DNA of 64,000 nt, taken from positions 2,290,923 through 2,354,922 of the forward strand of contig NC_034422.1 in assembly GCF_002078875.1 (NCBI RefSeq), in the 5' to 3' direction. This document shows, piece after piece, positions 12,570 to 24,539 of the stretch. This stretch comes from Numida meleagris. Its lineage: Eukaryota > Chordata > Aves > Galliformes > Numididae. Position numbers and translations under genes: made by a program. The stretch's first letter is position 1; every line of letters begins with the position of its first letter. The notes under the pieces are model-generated. The model did no database searches. It saw only the letters and a program-made list of their open reading frames with translations, and was not told where the DNA came from.

Positions 12570-12836
12570 TTAAAAATTTCTTAGGGAAAAATCAAGATTG
12601 GTGACTTCTTTTTCTATACTATTGTGAGAGGTGGTGTTTGACCATGGCTTGTTGTACTTGTCGATAGGGTCCCTCACTTCCTTGGGCTCCTGTGCCTCTG
12701 CCTTCACGTCCTCTTTTGGATGGTATTTAGGCACGGCAGGAGGAGCACCGCGCTGGTGCACTGCAGACACAGAGCTGTCCATGTCCCACCTGAGGGTGTC
12801 AGACACCACGGCCGTGAAATAGCACGCAGAGTGAAG
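12570..12836 (-). CDS. Unrecognised protein-like open frame, possible exon
   Basis: The frame runs on the minus strand from just after a TAA at 12837-12839 to a TAA at 12570-12572. The first in-frame ATG is at 12780-12782, so an ATG-initiated product would be about 70 residues. The predicted sequence is hydrophilic and rich in Lys, Glu, Asp and Pro. It includes PPAVPKYHPKEDVKAEAQ followed by PKEVRDPIDKYNKPW. It lacks the Cys/Leu/Ser-heavy make-up of most chance frames here and resembles a cytoplasmic tail or linker. A possible acceptor (CTCTGTGTCTGCAG on the minus strand) lies inside it, which would make a terminal exon of roughly 190 bp. I do not recognise the family. It may be a real exon, a decayed gene piece, or chance. 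Confidence 0.2.
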   Translation of the reverse strand, partial: LHSACYFTAVVSDTLRWDMDSSVSAVHQRGAPPAVPKYHPKEDVKAEAQEPKEVRDPIDKYNKPWSNTTSHNSIEKEVTNLDFSLRNF

Positions 12837-12839
12837 TTA

Positions 12840-15800
12840 TACGAGAGGCTCATTCATACTCCTGGCTGGATGCACCAGTGGTTTTGGTGGGGATGGGAAG
12901 GGCTGTGCAGGATGGCAGTGAGCCCTGCAAAGCCCTCGTTAGCGCAGCTTTGCAGCCTGGCCGGTCACGAGCCGCAGCTGTCCCTGCCCACGGCAGTGCT
13001 TGCAGCACGAGGTGCAATTTTTAGGAGACAAATGCGTGTTCCAGTGGAGGCCTGAAATCAGGTTTCTGTGCAGCCTGCTTGTAATTAACGTCGTGGTGGG
13101 TGGAGGTGAGGAGGGCTCTGCTCCGGGGCACATGGGAACATCCGTGGGGAGATGGAGATTGGCAGGGAGCGGCCAGGGCTGGGGATAATGCAGGAGGTGG
13201 GGGAAGGCAGAGGTAAAACACACCCCAAATTGCATTCTGACAACACAGATGACAGTTATTTTGATTTGTAAATGTCTACCTAGTTGGAAAAGCTGCCATA
13301 AATAATACACGGCTGTCAGCTTGGGCTGATCCACGGGCTGTGCTGAGCAGGGCTGCACTCAGCCGTGGCACCAATGGGGGGCTATATTTTTCACAGTGTT
13401 CATACAGGGTAAACATACAATCTTCTCACATACGTTTGTCATTGATAAATCCCTGCTGCACCTACACTATGTCATTACCATTACCGTGTTCAGTCGCTTG
13501 AGCCTTGCTTTGAAGAGGCTTTTTTATTGTTGTTGGGTTTCTTCTTTTAAATCACTTTCCTCCTTTGTCCCTCAGCGGAAGTAGGAAAACCCCCCCACCC
13601 CACAGCTCTGCTTTTGTACCTGCTGCCCCTAGATGGGTTGCAACCCTAGATGGGTTGATGGCTTCCCACCAGGAGCCATGAGAAGCTCGCAGCTTTGCGT
13701 GCTTTATCTGGGCATTGCACTGAACTTAGCTTTGCATTCTGGGCTCTAACAGATTTGCAAGAGAAATGATGGGCACGCAGGCTGCAGCCTGAACTGAGTG
13801 CCGTGCTCACGTCCCCTTGGGAAACAAGGCGCTGCGTGTTTTGCACAGCTGTGACCTCCAGGAAATTTTCCTGTTACATTTTCCTGTTTCTAAATTTTCT
13901 AACCGTCTCTGTTTTCAAGGCTGAAATTGCTACCAGTAAATACCGCATCTGAAAATACGTTCTGCACAGTAGTCGACTTTTATGCACCATTTCAGCCGGC
14001 CAGCCTTACTGGGATGGCAAAGTAGAATGCGCTGTTAAATCAAAGTGCCTTTTTGTTTCCTTTGCTCTGTGATTGATATGTGTCATCGTGTCACTGAACT
14101 ATATATAGCTTCTCCCTGCTGGGAGATGTAGTGGCTGCTCCTGGCTGTGTCACCTCAGGTCAGATTAATTAACCCTGACATCATACATTTTCATGGACAG
14201 AGATCACATTCCCTGCTGCGCGTAAACAGAAGCCGCTCACAGGACGAACGCAGGCAGGAGGCGATGGGGAGGCTGTGTAAACACGGTGGGTTTGTGCAGA
14301 GCCAAGGCATTTCCAGTGCCTACTAAAAAGAGCAGAAGCCAACTTTTCATCTCCTTGTTTTTCTTAGGGCTTAGCAAGGAACCAGTAAGTTTGCAGCGGC
14401 ACTGATTACAAACATTTGCTCTTTTCTTTAGCCCCCAGTGACTGCTGTTGGCTTGGTGACAGCATTTATCCAGTGTCAGCAGTTCAGCAGCACTTGTCTG
14501 TTCTCTCTGAGGCTGAGCTTTGCCCGTGCCTCGTCAGAGCAGTGAGGCCGGGATTGCTTCTGGAGGAGCTGCTTTGGGTGCAGTGTGTGGGGAGAAGCGG
14601 GGTGTGGGGCCGGCAGCAGGCAGGCAGCAGAGGGTCTGACCACCAGCCCTGCAGGGCTGTAATTGCTCTCCCAGCGGCAGTGGTAAAATTACGGATGTTT
14701 AAGATTGGAGAGGTCTGGCTAAGAAGTTTACCTTAACTAAGAAAGTATTCCTTTCAACTCAAAGCTGGCAGCCAGAGTTTGTTTCCAGTCCCCACTTCTG
14801 AGCTAAGATAGTAGTGAGCGTGCCATTGCTGTGGGCTCCACCAAGAGCCGTCTTTCCATGTGGTCACATTCACTGCTTGATTCCTCCTTAGAGCTGTGGC
14901 AGTGAGAAAGCTGCTCCCATGGGATGAGTCCTCCCAGGAGTGGATGTCTGGCTTTGTTAACATCGAGCTGATGGTTTTTCCTCAACTCCTTTTTTTCTTT
15001 TTTTCCCCTCCTGAAATGATATGTAAGTCAGGCTGCTGCAGTCACTTGGGAGAGAACAGGGGAGCTGAGGGAGAGATGCTATCTGAATGCTCTCACCACG
15101 ATCACAGTTAATATAGCTTCTCTCTGCCCTGTCCTGAGCTGTACGTGTATTATGGAGCACTTAGAACCTCCAGGTCTCCAGCACAACCTCCAGCAGGCAT
15201 TAAGGCCTGAGGAGCAAAGACGAGCAGCTCTGCAGCTCAAGTTCCCTTTGTTGCTGGGAAGAGCCGATGCCTGCAATCTTGCTGCTGTGCCTCTTGGTTT
15301 CCCAGTTTTCCAGCTTGTGCTGTTCATCTGTACTGGCATTGATTGGCCTCTTTTGAGAGTGCAGGGGAACCCTGGGGGGAGGTGGGTGTGCTGGTGGGTG
15401 GCATCCATCCATGTGGGAGTGATTGCCCCAGAGCTCTTTGAGAGCTGTGTGAAAAACCAGGGGGATTTTTCAGGCTCCTGCTGTGACCTGCTGAGAGCTG
15501 AAGTGATTTACAGTCTCTCCAAAGTTTCTCACATATTTTAGAGGCGATGCCTTCGTCCTGGCAGTCCTATACCTGTTTGTGAACCAGTGGCGGGGATTTT
15601 TTTTGCAGTCTAGCATAGATTCTCATCTTCTGGAAGCCAACAGGTTTTTCTGTTGATTCCTATGGGACCAGTTTTCATCTTTTGTCTGAGCATTGTGTGT
15701 GATGTCCCATATTTATGTTCAGCTTCTTAGAACTTAATGTTCTCTAACAGTTTTGGAGCCAAACATGTGCGTATAAGGTAGAAAACTCAGTCCTCTACCT

Positions 15801-16497
15801 TTATGGCTCTGCAGTTAACTTTACCCTTTTCAGAAGGCCCCTACCTGTGTAGAGTGAAAATGGAGCGTTTTCTCTCCCTGCTTTGTGTTTGCTGCATTTT
15901 GGGGCCTCGTAGACTAAGACACATTCATGCTGATCTAGGCAAAAAAGCAGCCAGAAGGAGCTTACAAACGAACGCGTGACACCTCATCACTCTCCCCATG
16001 CAGAGACTTTCACGAGCCTGATCCTTTGCAGCGAGGTGTGCGGCAGTTTGCACAAGCCCGAGGCAAAGGCCTGTTCCTCTTTGTGTTTGGGTTCCCCTCC
16101 ATTCCCCTGCTGTGATTTCTTCTTTCCTGGCTCACTGGTACCAGCCCTCTGAGAGCTGGCCCCGAGCCAGCAGCAAGTCAGTGGGAGCAGGAGGCAGTGG
16201 GGCTGGGTGCGTTCCTCCTGGAGGCAGGGGTCTGCCAGTGCCTCTGCTGGTCACTGCTGGGTGTCGGGCTGGTGATGATGCTAATTGCCAGCACAGCAGC
16301 TGGGAAGGCTCTGTGCAGTCCAACAATGCAGGATACGTGCGCCCCAAGCATCCTGTGTGCAGCTTCTGGTACCCATGGAGTGAAGGGGTGGACACCTGAG
16401 GTGCTTGCAAGCCAGCAGAACGTGCCCTGCATCACAGCTTTGGCAAGTGCTGCAGAGTTGGTTGCAGGCAGTTATTAAAAGCTCAGACAGGTGGGGC
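12840..16497. other. Non-coding stretch, no gene recognised
   Basis: GC-richer and AT-richer sequence alternates. Visible items are a tandem 14-bp duplication at 13627-13657 and pyrimidine tracts near 14985-15008. Open frames are short and uninformative. The 129-codon frame at 15152-15541 begins at a real ATG, but its product has no domain I recognise and minus-strand frames overlap it. Confidence 0.55.
13627..13657 (+). repeat. Tandem duplication of a 14-bp unit
   Basis: The unit CCCTAGATGGGTTG occurs at 13627-13640 and again at 13644-13657, a period of 17 bp. It looks like a small recent slippage or duplication event. Confidence 0.85.
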
Positions 16498-16586
16498 TGA
16501 GATTGAGGAGATCTGGGCTGGGTTCTGGCTCAGCCCCAGCCTGCCCAGTGGCCTCGGCTGCTGGCAGCACTGGGCTTAGGTTTCAG
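16498..16586 (+). mobile_element. MIR-like SINE relic, opposite orientation to the one at 10.9 kb
   Basis: The segment follows the MIR consensus read in its other direction. It shows 'ttgaggagatctggg', 'gggttctggctcagcc', a degenerate 'gtggcctcggc' where the family has 'gtgaccttgggc', and then 'cttaggtttcag'. Word order and spacing agree with the family, but several positions are diverged. Identification is from memory of the consensus. The element is inert. Confidence 0.5.
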
Positions 16587-19500
16587 ACTAACAAAACTAG
16601 GTGTGTTTTTTTATTTGGGGCGAAAGCGCTTTGCTTTTATTGGAAATACTACGGAAGGATGGCAGGGGGAGAGAGCGTGAGAGATGAAGTCTGCTCATGG
16701 ATTGGATCAGAGTACTATATTTTGTCTCCCACTGTGCTACCAGCTGTATAAGATGAAAATGTCAGAAATCCTGCAGCAGGCAATTACAGCCCGACGGCAG
16801 GCTGCTTACCGCCTCACCGCTGCCAGCCCGGGCTCATATCGACCCAAAACAAGGGGCTGTCTCTCTCCCAAAGCTCTTTGCTTTCTGCTTTCTTGTCAGG
16901 AGGCTGAGCTTCCTTCGTGCCTCGGTGTGACCCTTGGAGAAGTGGGCACAGGGGGAAGAGGGAGGGTTCAGGAGCAGCGTTGTACCAACCCCATAGAGAA
17001 AACACTCTCACCAGCAATGTGCAGCACACCCCTTGGAGTGCCTCACGAGCATCCCTCTTCTCCTCGCACCATTGCATGTGGGATTTATTTCTCCAGCCTC
17101 TGCAGCGTGCGTTAGCTCTGCATTTGTCTGGCTGGAAGATCATTTTGCTACTCCATGGCCATATTTTGCAAACTTCCCCAGGCCTGTTATTTCTCTTTTA
17201 TTTCTCTTTGCAAAACCTTTTATCCTGGAATGATCTGAACTTAATTTAATTGCCATTTTCTCTGTTCCTGTTAAAAAAATATAGTAATGTTATACCGGGC
17301 TGCAAACGAATCCCTGTAGTATCCCAGGAGTACCTCCCTTCAAGCTGATATGCTTCTGGTCCTCATTGTTCCTTTGTTCATTATGCTTAAGGCAGCATTA
17401 AACAGGAATGAAGGTGTGTGTAGCTGAGCCAAATTGGAAGCTGATGAGTAATAAAAAATCGCTCTACATTTGTGTAATGAGGGGTGGAGTAAAACAATCT
17501 AACGCTGTGAGAACAACCGTGCAGAGAGGGGATGGCTCGTGTTACGGGTGGTAGCACTGAAGGTACCCAGCACAGACCAGGTGCTGTGATCTCTGCATTC
17601 ACTGGCTCCTGTCTGAATGCTGCTGTGGTCCCACAGAACCTGCCTGGGCTGCTGCTGCTGCCGCCACCAGAAGCAGGGTGTGAAGTGCACTTGTCAGTCA
17701 GCGTGTTTTCTTTATTTGTCAAGGAGCTTCGCAAAAGAACTGTTATATGTAATTGGTTCTGGATTGCTGCACAACCTCATTCAGATAATACCTGTCACCT
17801 TAGGGGTAGCTAATGATACATAACAAGCCAGAATCAGCACGCTCAGGCTGAAGGGCTCGATGTGCATGTATGTTTTGTCGTCCTTTTGTTTTTAAATGTC
17901 TAAAGAGTAAAAATACACACATACTTTAAGCAATCATTTCCTTGCACTGATCTGTTTTGTTTGAAAACATCAAATGTGTTCCTTCAGCAGATCAACGTTA
18001 CTGTGCTGCTCTTCTGATGACGTGCCAGTTATGATTATTTTCTTAGCTAAAATTATTTCCTTGGTAGATTTGCCTTTGAAAGGACATTGCTCCGAGGATA
18101 TCTTGTTCAAACCCAAGCTCATGTACCTACAGCTCTGCGCTTCTGATAGACACCTGGCAGATAGGGAACAATCTGTTATTATTGACAGTAGATGCTTGTG
18201 TCCAAGCCATCTTAGAAGTCCATCAGAATCCGTATGAAGCAGGCTTCAAGCAAATGAACTCCAAAGTCCTGGTTTTGATATCTCAGAGAATCCCTGCTGA
18301 AACTGTTAAGGCAGCATCATGCTGAAAACATTCTAGGCTCAATATTACCAAATATTAATTATTGTTATCTCTTTGTCAGCTGACAGCTGTAGCTGTAACC
18401 CTGCAATTTAGTTTTCCAGCAGAAGGAAAAGTCTTTGAACAAAATTAGAAAATGAAGCTTGTAATGAACCTATCAGACCCGGTCCTGATGCACAGTGGTT
18501 TCTTTCCCAGACCACAGCTCAGCGTGCCTCTGCTTTAAGGAACTGGCTTTCAAACCAGCCCATGCCAGAGAGCAAACCTTGCTGTGTTCCTCCTGTGGAA
18601 CATTTTGGTGGAGGGCAATGAGAGGGGCAGGCGAGGGGAAACCCAAAGATAGCAGTTCAAGCTGCCAGCTCAAGCGTGCTCTCCAAGAAATGCAACTTGG
18701 GTGACTTTGTGCAACAGTGACATCTGGTGATACCCATCAATATTTACTGTTTCCATCTGCTTTTTAGAAGGGTGGAGTTACAGTCTGCAAACTCCTTATT
18801 TCTTGAGAGATAAGGAGCAGCAAGCACGTGGGATGGCTCCAGGCTAACTGCTGCTAGGATTGCTCCTGGTGGCCAGCCTGCCCACTGGGCCCGGGACATC
18901 GGCGTGCTGCAGGCAAGGGTGGGATGCAGGCAGATGTGATGGGCAGGGCAGGGCGAGGCTACTGTGCTGGGAGCTGGTGCCGTGCTGCCCAGGTGATGGG
19001 AATCTCCACGATTCCTCAGGTCAGCAGGGACTACTGCTGCACATTGTTCTCGCTGCAGACCTCAAGGGATTACGAGTGGCTTTAAGCCTAAATCCAGGCA
19101 GTGCATGTAGACCTCCTTCCAGGATCAGCGCTTACAAGAGCACTCAGCGCTGCCGATATGTCCTTGGAAATGAGGTAGCTGTGCTCCTGCATGGAGAACA
19201 GAAATGTTGCTTAGTAAAGAACTAACAGGAAAAATGCTGGTTTGATGTGCTAACACGGGGAACAGAGGGAAAGGCCTGTACTGATACTGCATTTGATTTT
19301 TTTTAGTGTTAGGTATCGTACATGCACAATATGCAGGGTTGATGCGATTATTCCATACCTGTTTCATTCCAAAGGATAGAATATGAACTAAATCACCCCC
19401 TGGAGAGCAATAGTAAGATAATGTTTTTTCATCATTCCTCAGATGCAAAAATATCAGTATGCTTTTTCTCTTCCTTGGTGATGCAAAGCCAGACACAGCA

Positions 19501-20510
19501 CTCAGAACTGCATCACCCTGCGTGCTGCTCGAGGAGCTTGCCTTCGGTTCTCCTTGAAACTTTGGATCTCTGAAGAGCTGCAGCTGCTGTTTGTTGCCAG
19601 AAAGACCCAGGTTTCTTAAGGAAACCTCTGTGCTACTTTCTCTGGTTTGGGTGTGCCTGGAATTTCTCAGGTGACATTGTTACACCCTCACAAAATACCA
19701 GGAAATATTAAAAAAAAAAAAAAAGCTTGATTTTGGATGTCTTAAAAAGCAGATAATCCCTATGGTCTCATGAAGAGGGAACAAAAGTAGCCCTAGGTAC
19801 ACAAACGTGGCACACTTCCATGTGGACAAACACTATGAGAATCCTGTGGAGAAAGCAGAAAGATGTGCCGTGTTCAATGCTCTTTAGTTTTAAGAGACAG
19901 GTTATTCAATGCAAGCTGATAGTACTTGGAAAAATGGCTATCTGTGCTACTGAGAGCACAGTACATCTGAGGTGCCAGACATATTGCTCATTTTGAAAAA
20001 ATGCATATTTTACCTGTGCTGCTGGTGTGGAGAGGGCTGACACGAATTGGGGTCACACTGTCCAGGGGCAAACAAATTAATGGAACACTCAAAGGCAGTT
20101 CTTTCCCTGCTGATCTTTATTCATACAGAGTCTATCTCACTGCAAGCTCTGAAGTGTCCCATTGACTCCAGCTGGCCTCACTGGCTGCAGTTCAGCTTAC
20201 CTGCAGCCCAGGTGGGTTGGCAGGGCTGTGCCAAAGCGCTGCTGTGCATCACTCCCGGGACCGAGACCCGTTTGTCCCTCTCTACTCAAAGCCCTCATAC
20301 CCGATGTCCCCAGACACCTCCAGAAGCTGCTTCTGCTCCTGGGAAGCCGGGGCTGTCCCACAGCTGTGCTTCCCCGAGGTGTGTGCCCCTAAACCCGTGG
20401 GTACGCTGGAAACCCGAAGTTCCCTGGCAGCCCCTGGGGGATCCTCGTTGACTTTTATGGTCTCCAAAAGACCTCTGCGTGGATTGGTAATCATTCCATG
20501 TGTACTCGGA
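16587..20510. other. Non-coding stretch, no gene recognised
   Basis: No gene or clear transposon. It contains the A15 run at 19710-19724. Frames such as 16684-17115 (plus) and 19125-19496 (minus) have no recognisable domains. The region around 18.3-18.4 kb is locally AT-rich. Confidence 0.55.
19710..19724 (+). repeat. A15 homopolymer
   Basis: Fifteen uninterrupted adenines without a recognisable retrotransposon body in front of them. Confidence 0.85.
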
Positions 20511-21090
20511 GCAACACTAACATAACTGGTAATTAATTTGTTTTAATTGTTTTTATATAATCCCCGCGAGCGACCTCATGTTTTGTTTTGCATCTGTTAT
20601 GTTTCTGACTCAAATTTTAATGCCTTAATGGGAACGGTGCCAACTGCTGTTACACTGAGCTATGAGCAATCTCCTGGCACGCTTCCAGTCCTTTATTGTG
20701 GAACTAACTATACAGCACTGTAATTTAACTAGCAAAATGTGGCAAATCACTATTATTAATAACAATAAATCTATTTCTGCAGGTTGACAGCATTAAAATA
20801 ACAAATTACTTTGCAAAGAAAGCTGGTAATTTTGGGTGCTTTCCACTGCGATCATCGCAGAAGTGTAATATCCATTATTAAGAGCCCTTTGGTGTCTCAT
20901 GACGGAGCTGTTTGCACATGACAGTGCTTCACGGTACTTACTGCAGGGGAGGATACGGAGGCCGGGACCTTGGCTATTGCAGTAATCCATCGTTTTAATT
21001 TAAATGTTAATGGCAAGATGGGACGGGTTAGGGAAAATTGTCTCCCTGCCCCGTTCCCCCCCTTTTTAATAATTCTGTCTCATCCAGTTA
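20511..21090. promoter_or_regulatory. AT-rich candidate conserved non-coding element
   Basis: The block is dense in homeodomain-type cores: 'ggtaattaatttg' and 'ttttaattg' at 20528-20550, 'tattattaataac' near 20750, 'ggtaattttgg' near 20825 and 'ttttaatttaaatg' near 20995. It lacks open frames and recognised repeats. This is typical of deeply conserved enhancer DNA, but conservation was not measured. Confidence 0.35.
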
Positions 21091-24065
21091 GTCAAATCTT
21101 AATGCCTAAGGTCTTCACTTCTCCCGCTCTCCTCCCTTCTCACCGCTCTCTGTTGCTGTCTTCGTTCTGGAGCTGGCGGTGCCCTGCAGTGTGCAGTGCC
21201 TCCAAGGTTCAGCAAAGTGCTTCGTTTGTGCGAGGCCGTAACCACGACAGCAGTGCCCACCAGACGATGGCATTGTTAGGAGTTAGCAGCTCAACTCCTG
21301 CAGAGCACCGCTGGGTTACAACAGCCCACTCGTTTCCAAAAGACCGAGCCAAAATCAGGGGGTAAAATTACTCTCAGGCTGAAGTTCCGTGTGGAATTCA
21401 TTTATTGAACATGAGGGTTAAGTTCTTTGAGTGGTCCATGCCCTAACTCCATCTGACACCTTTGTTGCACAGACCTGAGCAGTGACCCTTGTCCCGGGGC
21501 ACATACATGAGGCAAACCTAACTTTCTGCAGCTGAGGTGAAGGAAGCCACATCAATTCCTTCACATCTGCACGGCTGTAATGAGCACTGATTGCAAGGGA
21601 GCGAGGAGTGCACGCTGCTCCGCAGGGCGAGGTAACTGAGGTTACCATGGGGAACTGGTGGCTGTGTGGGAGCTGGGGCCTGACTGACTTAACTGCTTGT
21701 TTCCTTTGGTTTTGTACTTTCCATTGGCAGAATAGACATTCTGGTGAGCTTAAATGGGAGTTAAGGCATTACAGAAAAGAGAATGCTGGAATATCTGCCT
21801 CATGAGGTGCAAGCACTAAAATTCTGTTGAATTGCTTTGACATTTGGTGCTCGGGTAACACGGAGGAGATTGCATCCCCTCTTGTGCTCCCAGCCAGAGC
21901 TGTGTGACATTTGGCAAGTGAGATGGAGGCACCTGACCCTTCTGAGTGGCTTCACCCTGTCCTTTGCAGAGCAGCCAAACCCTTGGCCCTGTGTGGTGGA
22001 GCATGCTGATGGCTCCAAGCTCTGCTCCAGCGTTAGAGCATTCGGAGCATGCCCAGGTGCATTGCCCAGCACAGTCTTTGAAAAGTCACGACAGAATAAA
22101 GCGTGTGCTCTCAGCAGGAGCTTGGCTCTGTTGATCCGCCTGGGATTTTTCTGCTTTCCCTCTTTGTTCCTGCTGGCCTGTCCCTGTCACTCTGAGGCAG
22201 CTGTAGGCACAGAACAGGCAGCTGTCTGGGCAGGCAAGCGGCTGCAGGATGCAATCCCTTTTTTATTACAGTCTGGAAAAGCATTGGGCAGAAGTACTTA
22301 CATAAGTAAACCAGTACCGAGGGACCTATTTTTCTTCACTTAGGCCACCTACTACGTGAGCTCCAGTTTCCCACCTCGCACCTCTCACTCTTTGTATGAG
22401 GAATATTCTGCAGAAATCTACCTCAGCTCTGTGGGGTTAGGTGTAGTCATTACCCCCAGGTCTCAGTCAGCTCCTTTGTTCCTGGGCTCTAAGGATGCAG
22501 ATGGAGACTTGGTGAAACCTGTTGTCTGGTGCTGCAGAGCTTCGGCTCTGGGAAGTGGGTTCGTGCAGCTGCTGGGCCACGAACTTGATAGAGCTCTGCT
22601 GTTTGCTGGAGAACGTGGTTATTGAAATCTGAAGATACTTCCGCCATTTTGTTATCTGAGCGTGTGTTTTCTGCAGGAGCAGAGATATCGAGGAAACGTG
22701 CATTGCTGCAAAACTGCAGTAAACAAAAAGATGGCAAGCCAGAAATGCTATCATTTATAAGTCCATAACAGTATTTCACAGTGATTAAACTAAACAATAA
22801 TAATATTAATAAAATAAAATAATTAATGGAATTTTTCTTATCTTAAAATGCAGAGGCCAATGATATTGCAGATGGGAAGCATTAGATTCTGTGACCAGAA
22901 TGGTTACCAAGAAATTAGCAACTGATGCTGCTGTTTGTGACAAGATAACGAGGTGTTCAGATAATGAACCCCAATGCAAGCTGCTTGGAGCTGATTCCTA
23001 GTTCTCAGAGCTCCACTCTCAAAGATCTTATTCCTTACTGAATCTGCAGCAGGGACTTGAAGCAAGAGTGTACTCTTGGGACCACCGTGGCCCTCCCTGG
23101 TGCAAAATTAGGAGGATCCTTGCCGAGCTTAGGATTTGTGAGAGCTTCATTTCATAGGAACGGTGCTGTGTGTGCTACCCCCTCCCTAACAGCAGGGTGA
23201 CTACCCTGATCGATCTCTTAATTTGCATGATGAGAGTATTTTGGGTGGGCAGAATGACTGCTTGGTGTGTGTGTGGCAGACAGCAGGGTGGTGCCGGACA
23301 CGGGGTGGGTGCATTTACTGCTCCTGTTTTCGTTAGGGGCCTACTCATGTGGAACCAAAACAGAAGAAAAACAACAACTTCTATCTGCAGATACAGATGG
23401 TCATGTATTGTCTTTATTTAAAGAACATCTGAGTGCCTTAATAGTGTGGTTTATTCTATCAGTTGGTTAGTATCTAGATGATATTCCTTATCAGGTTTGA
23501 CAAGTCAACTTTATGGCCTAAATTACTTAACAGTGTCTTTTTAATGCCGAATTCTTGCCTTTTGTTGGCCTGTCTCGTAGCTGGGGTGTTATCTAGCCTG
23601 TGGAATTTGATTTATTTCTGTGCTGGCATGTCCAGAAGAATCCACGTAAAGAAAACAAACTGCATGTCCCCTTCACAGGAGATCTTGGCTGCTATTTCTC
23701 TACCCACTAAAAGCTTTATCACTCAGCCTTGTTATTACCATACTAAACGGAACACTTCAGAGCTTAGCGGCTTAACAAGATAAAAACACGCTTTGCGGTT
23801 AATGTGGTTACTGTAGGCATGCACATGGGGCCGCCGAGGAGAGCTGCTCACTTCCTGCTGCTGCAGCTGCGGATCGGCGGAAAATAACTTTGATAAAGCC
23901 TCTGAAGGCAGGCAATTGGAGATAGTTTCAGCTTTATCAGGGCTACGCTCTGAGCGCTGACCTAAGGGAGAGGAAAGTATCCCTTCCTCCCGGTCACCCT
24001 GCCTCAATTTGTATCCAAAGCAGATATGCTGTCTGCCAGGCTTCAGGTCTGCCTTCCTTCTCCGG
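21091..24065. other. Non-coding stretch, no gene recognised
   Basis: I see no gene. The only distinct sequence is a low-complexity AT tract at 22795-22829. A 168-codon frame at 21837-22343 (plus) starts at a real ATG, but it overlaps other frames and shows no domain. Confidence 0.55.
22795..22829. repeat. AT-rich simple repeat
   Basis: Irregular AAT/AAAAT units (aataataatattaataaaa and following bases). Low complexity, with no further feature. Confidence 0.7.
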
Positions 24066-24539
24066 TCAAGTGCTGTTGAGTGCAGGGGTGTTTTCCAACT
24101 CAAAGGGGCAGACTGGGATTCCCCTGCAGACACTGCATGTTGGAAATAGCCCAGGACGATTCTTTATCCTGAGAGCGAGGAATGTGTTGTGCTGTCTGAA
24201 ATGTGTGACACTGAGTGTTTGAGAAAATTCTATTTGCTGACATTTGCTTTTTGGAAATGTATAACTTTTTGGGTGTGTGATGGAGGCAGACACCTGGATT
24301 CTCAGCCACTGAAACTTCATGAGATCTTGGTTTCTGGTGTTTCCTCCTCCCAGAGCCCAGGTTTGACTCCTCAGGATCCCACCAAAACACCCATTCTCGT
24401 CCCAGATTCTTTTGAAGAAGTGAATTTGCAAATGCAGCTCTGGGATCCTCTTCATGGACCTTCCTGTAATTTCTGAATATGTCCTTATTTTCTTTAAAGT
24501 ATAAGGGATACAGTAATTGCATCTACGGAAGACTCCCAA
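24066..24539. other. Stop-poor segment with three overlapping open frames
   Basis: Two minus-strand frames (24066-24539, 157 codons; 24100-24522, 140 codons) and one plus-strand frame (24189-24476, 95 codons) are open at once. The longer two start at non-ATG codons in the full reading. None shows a domain I know. The segment also holds the 10-bp palindrome ATTTGCAAAT at 24424-24433. It may be chance or an unrecognised decayed coding sequence. Confidence 0.3.
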
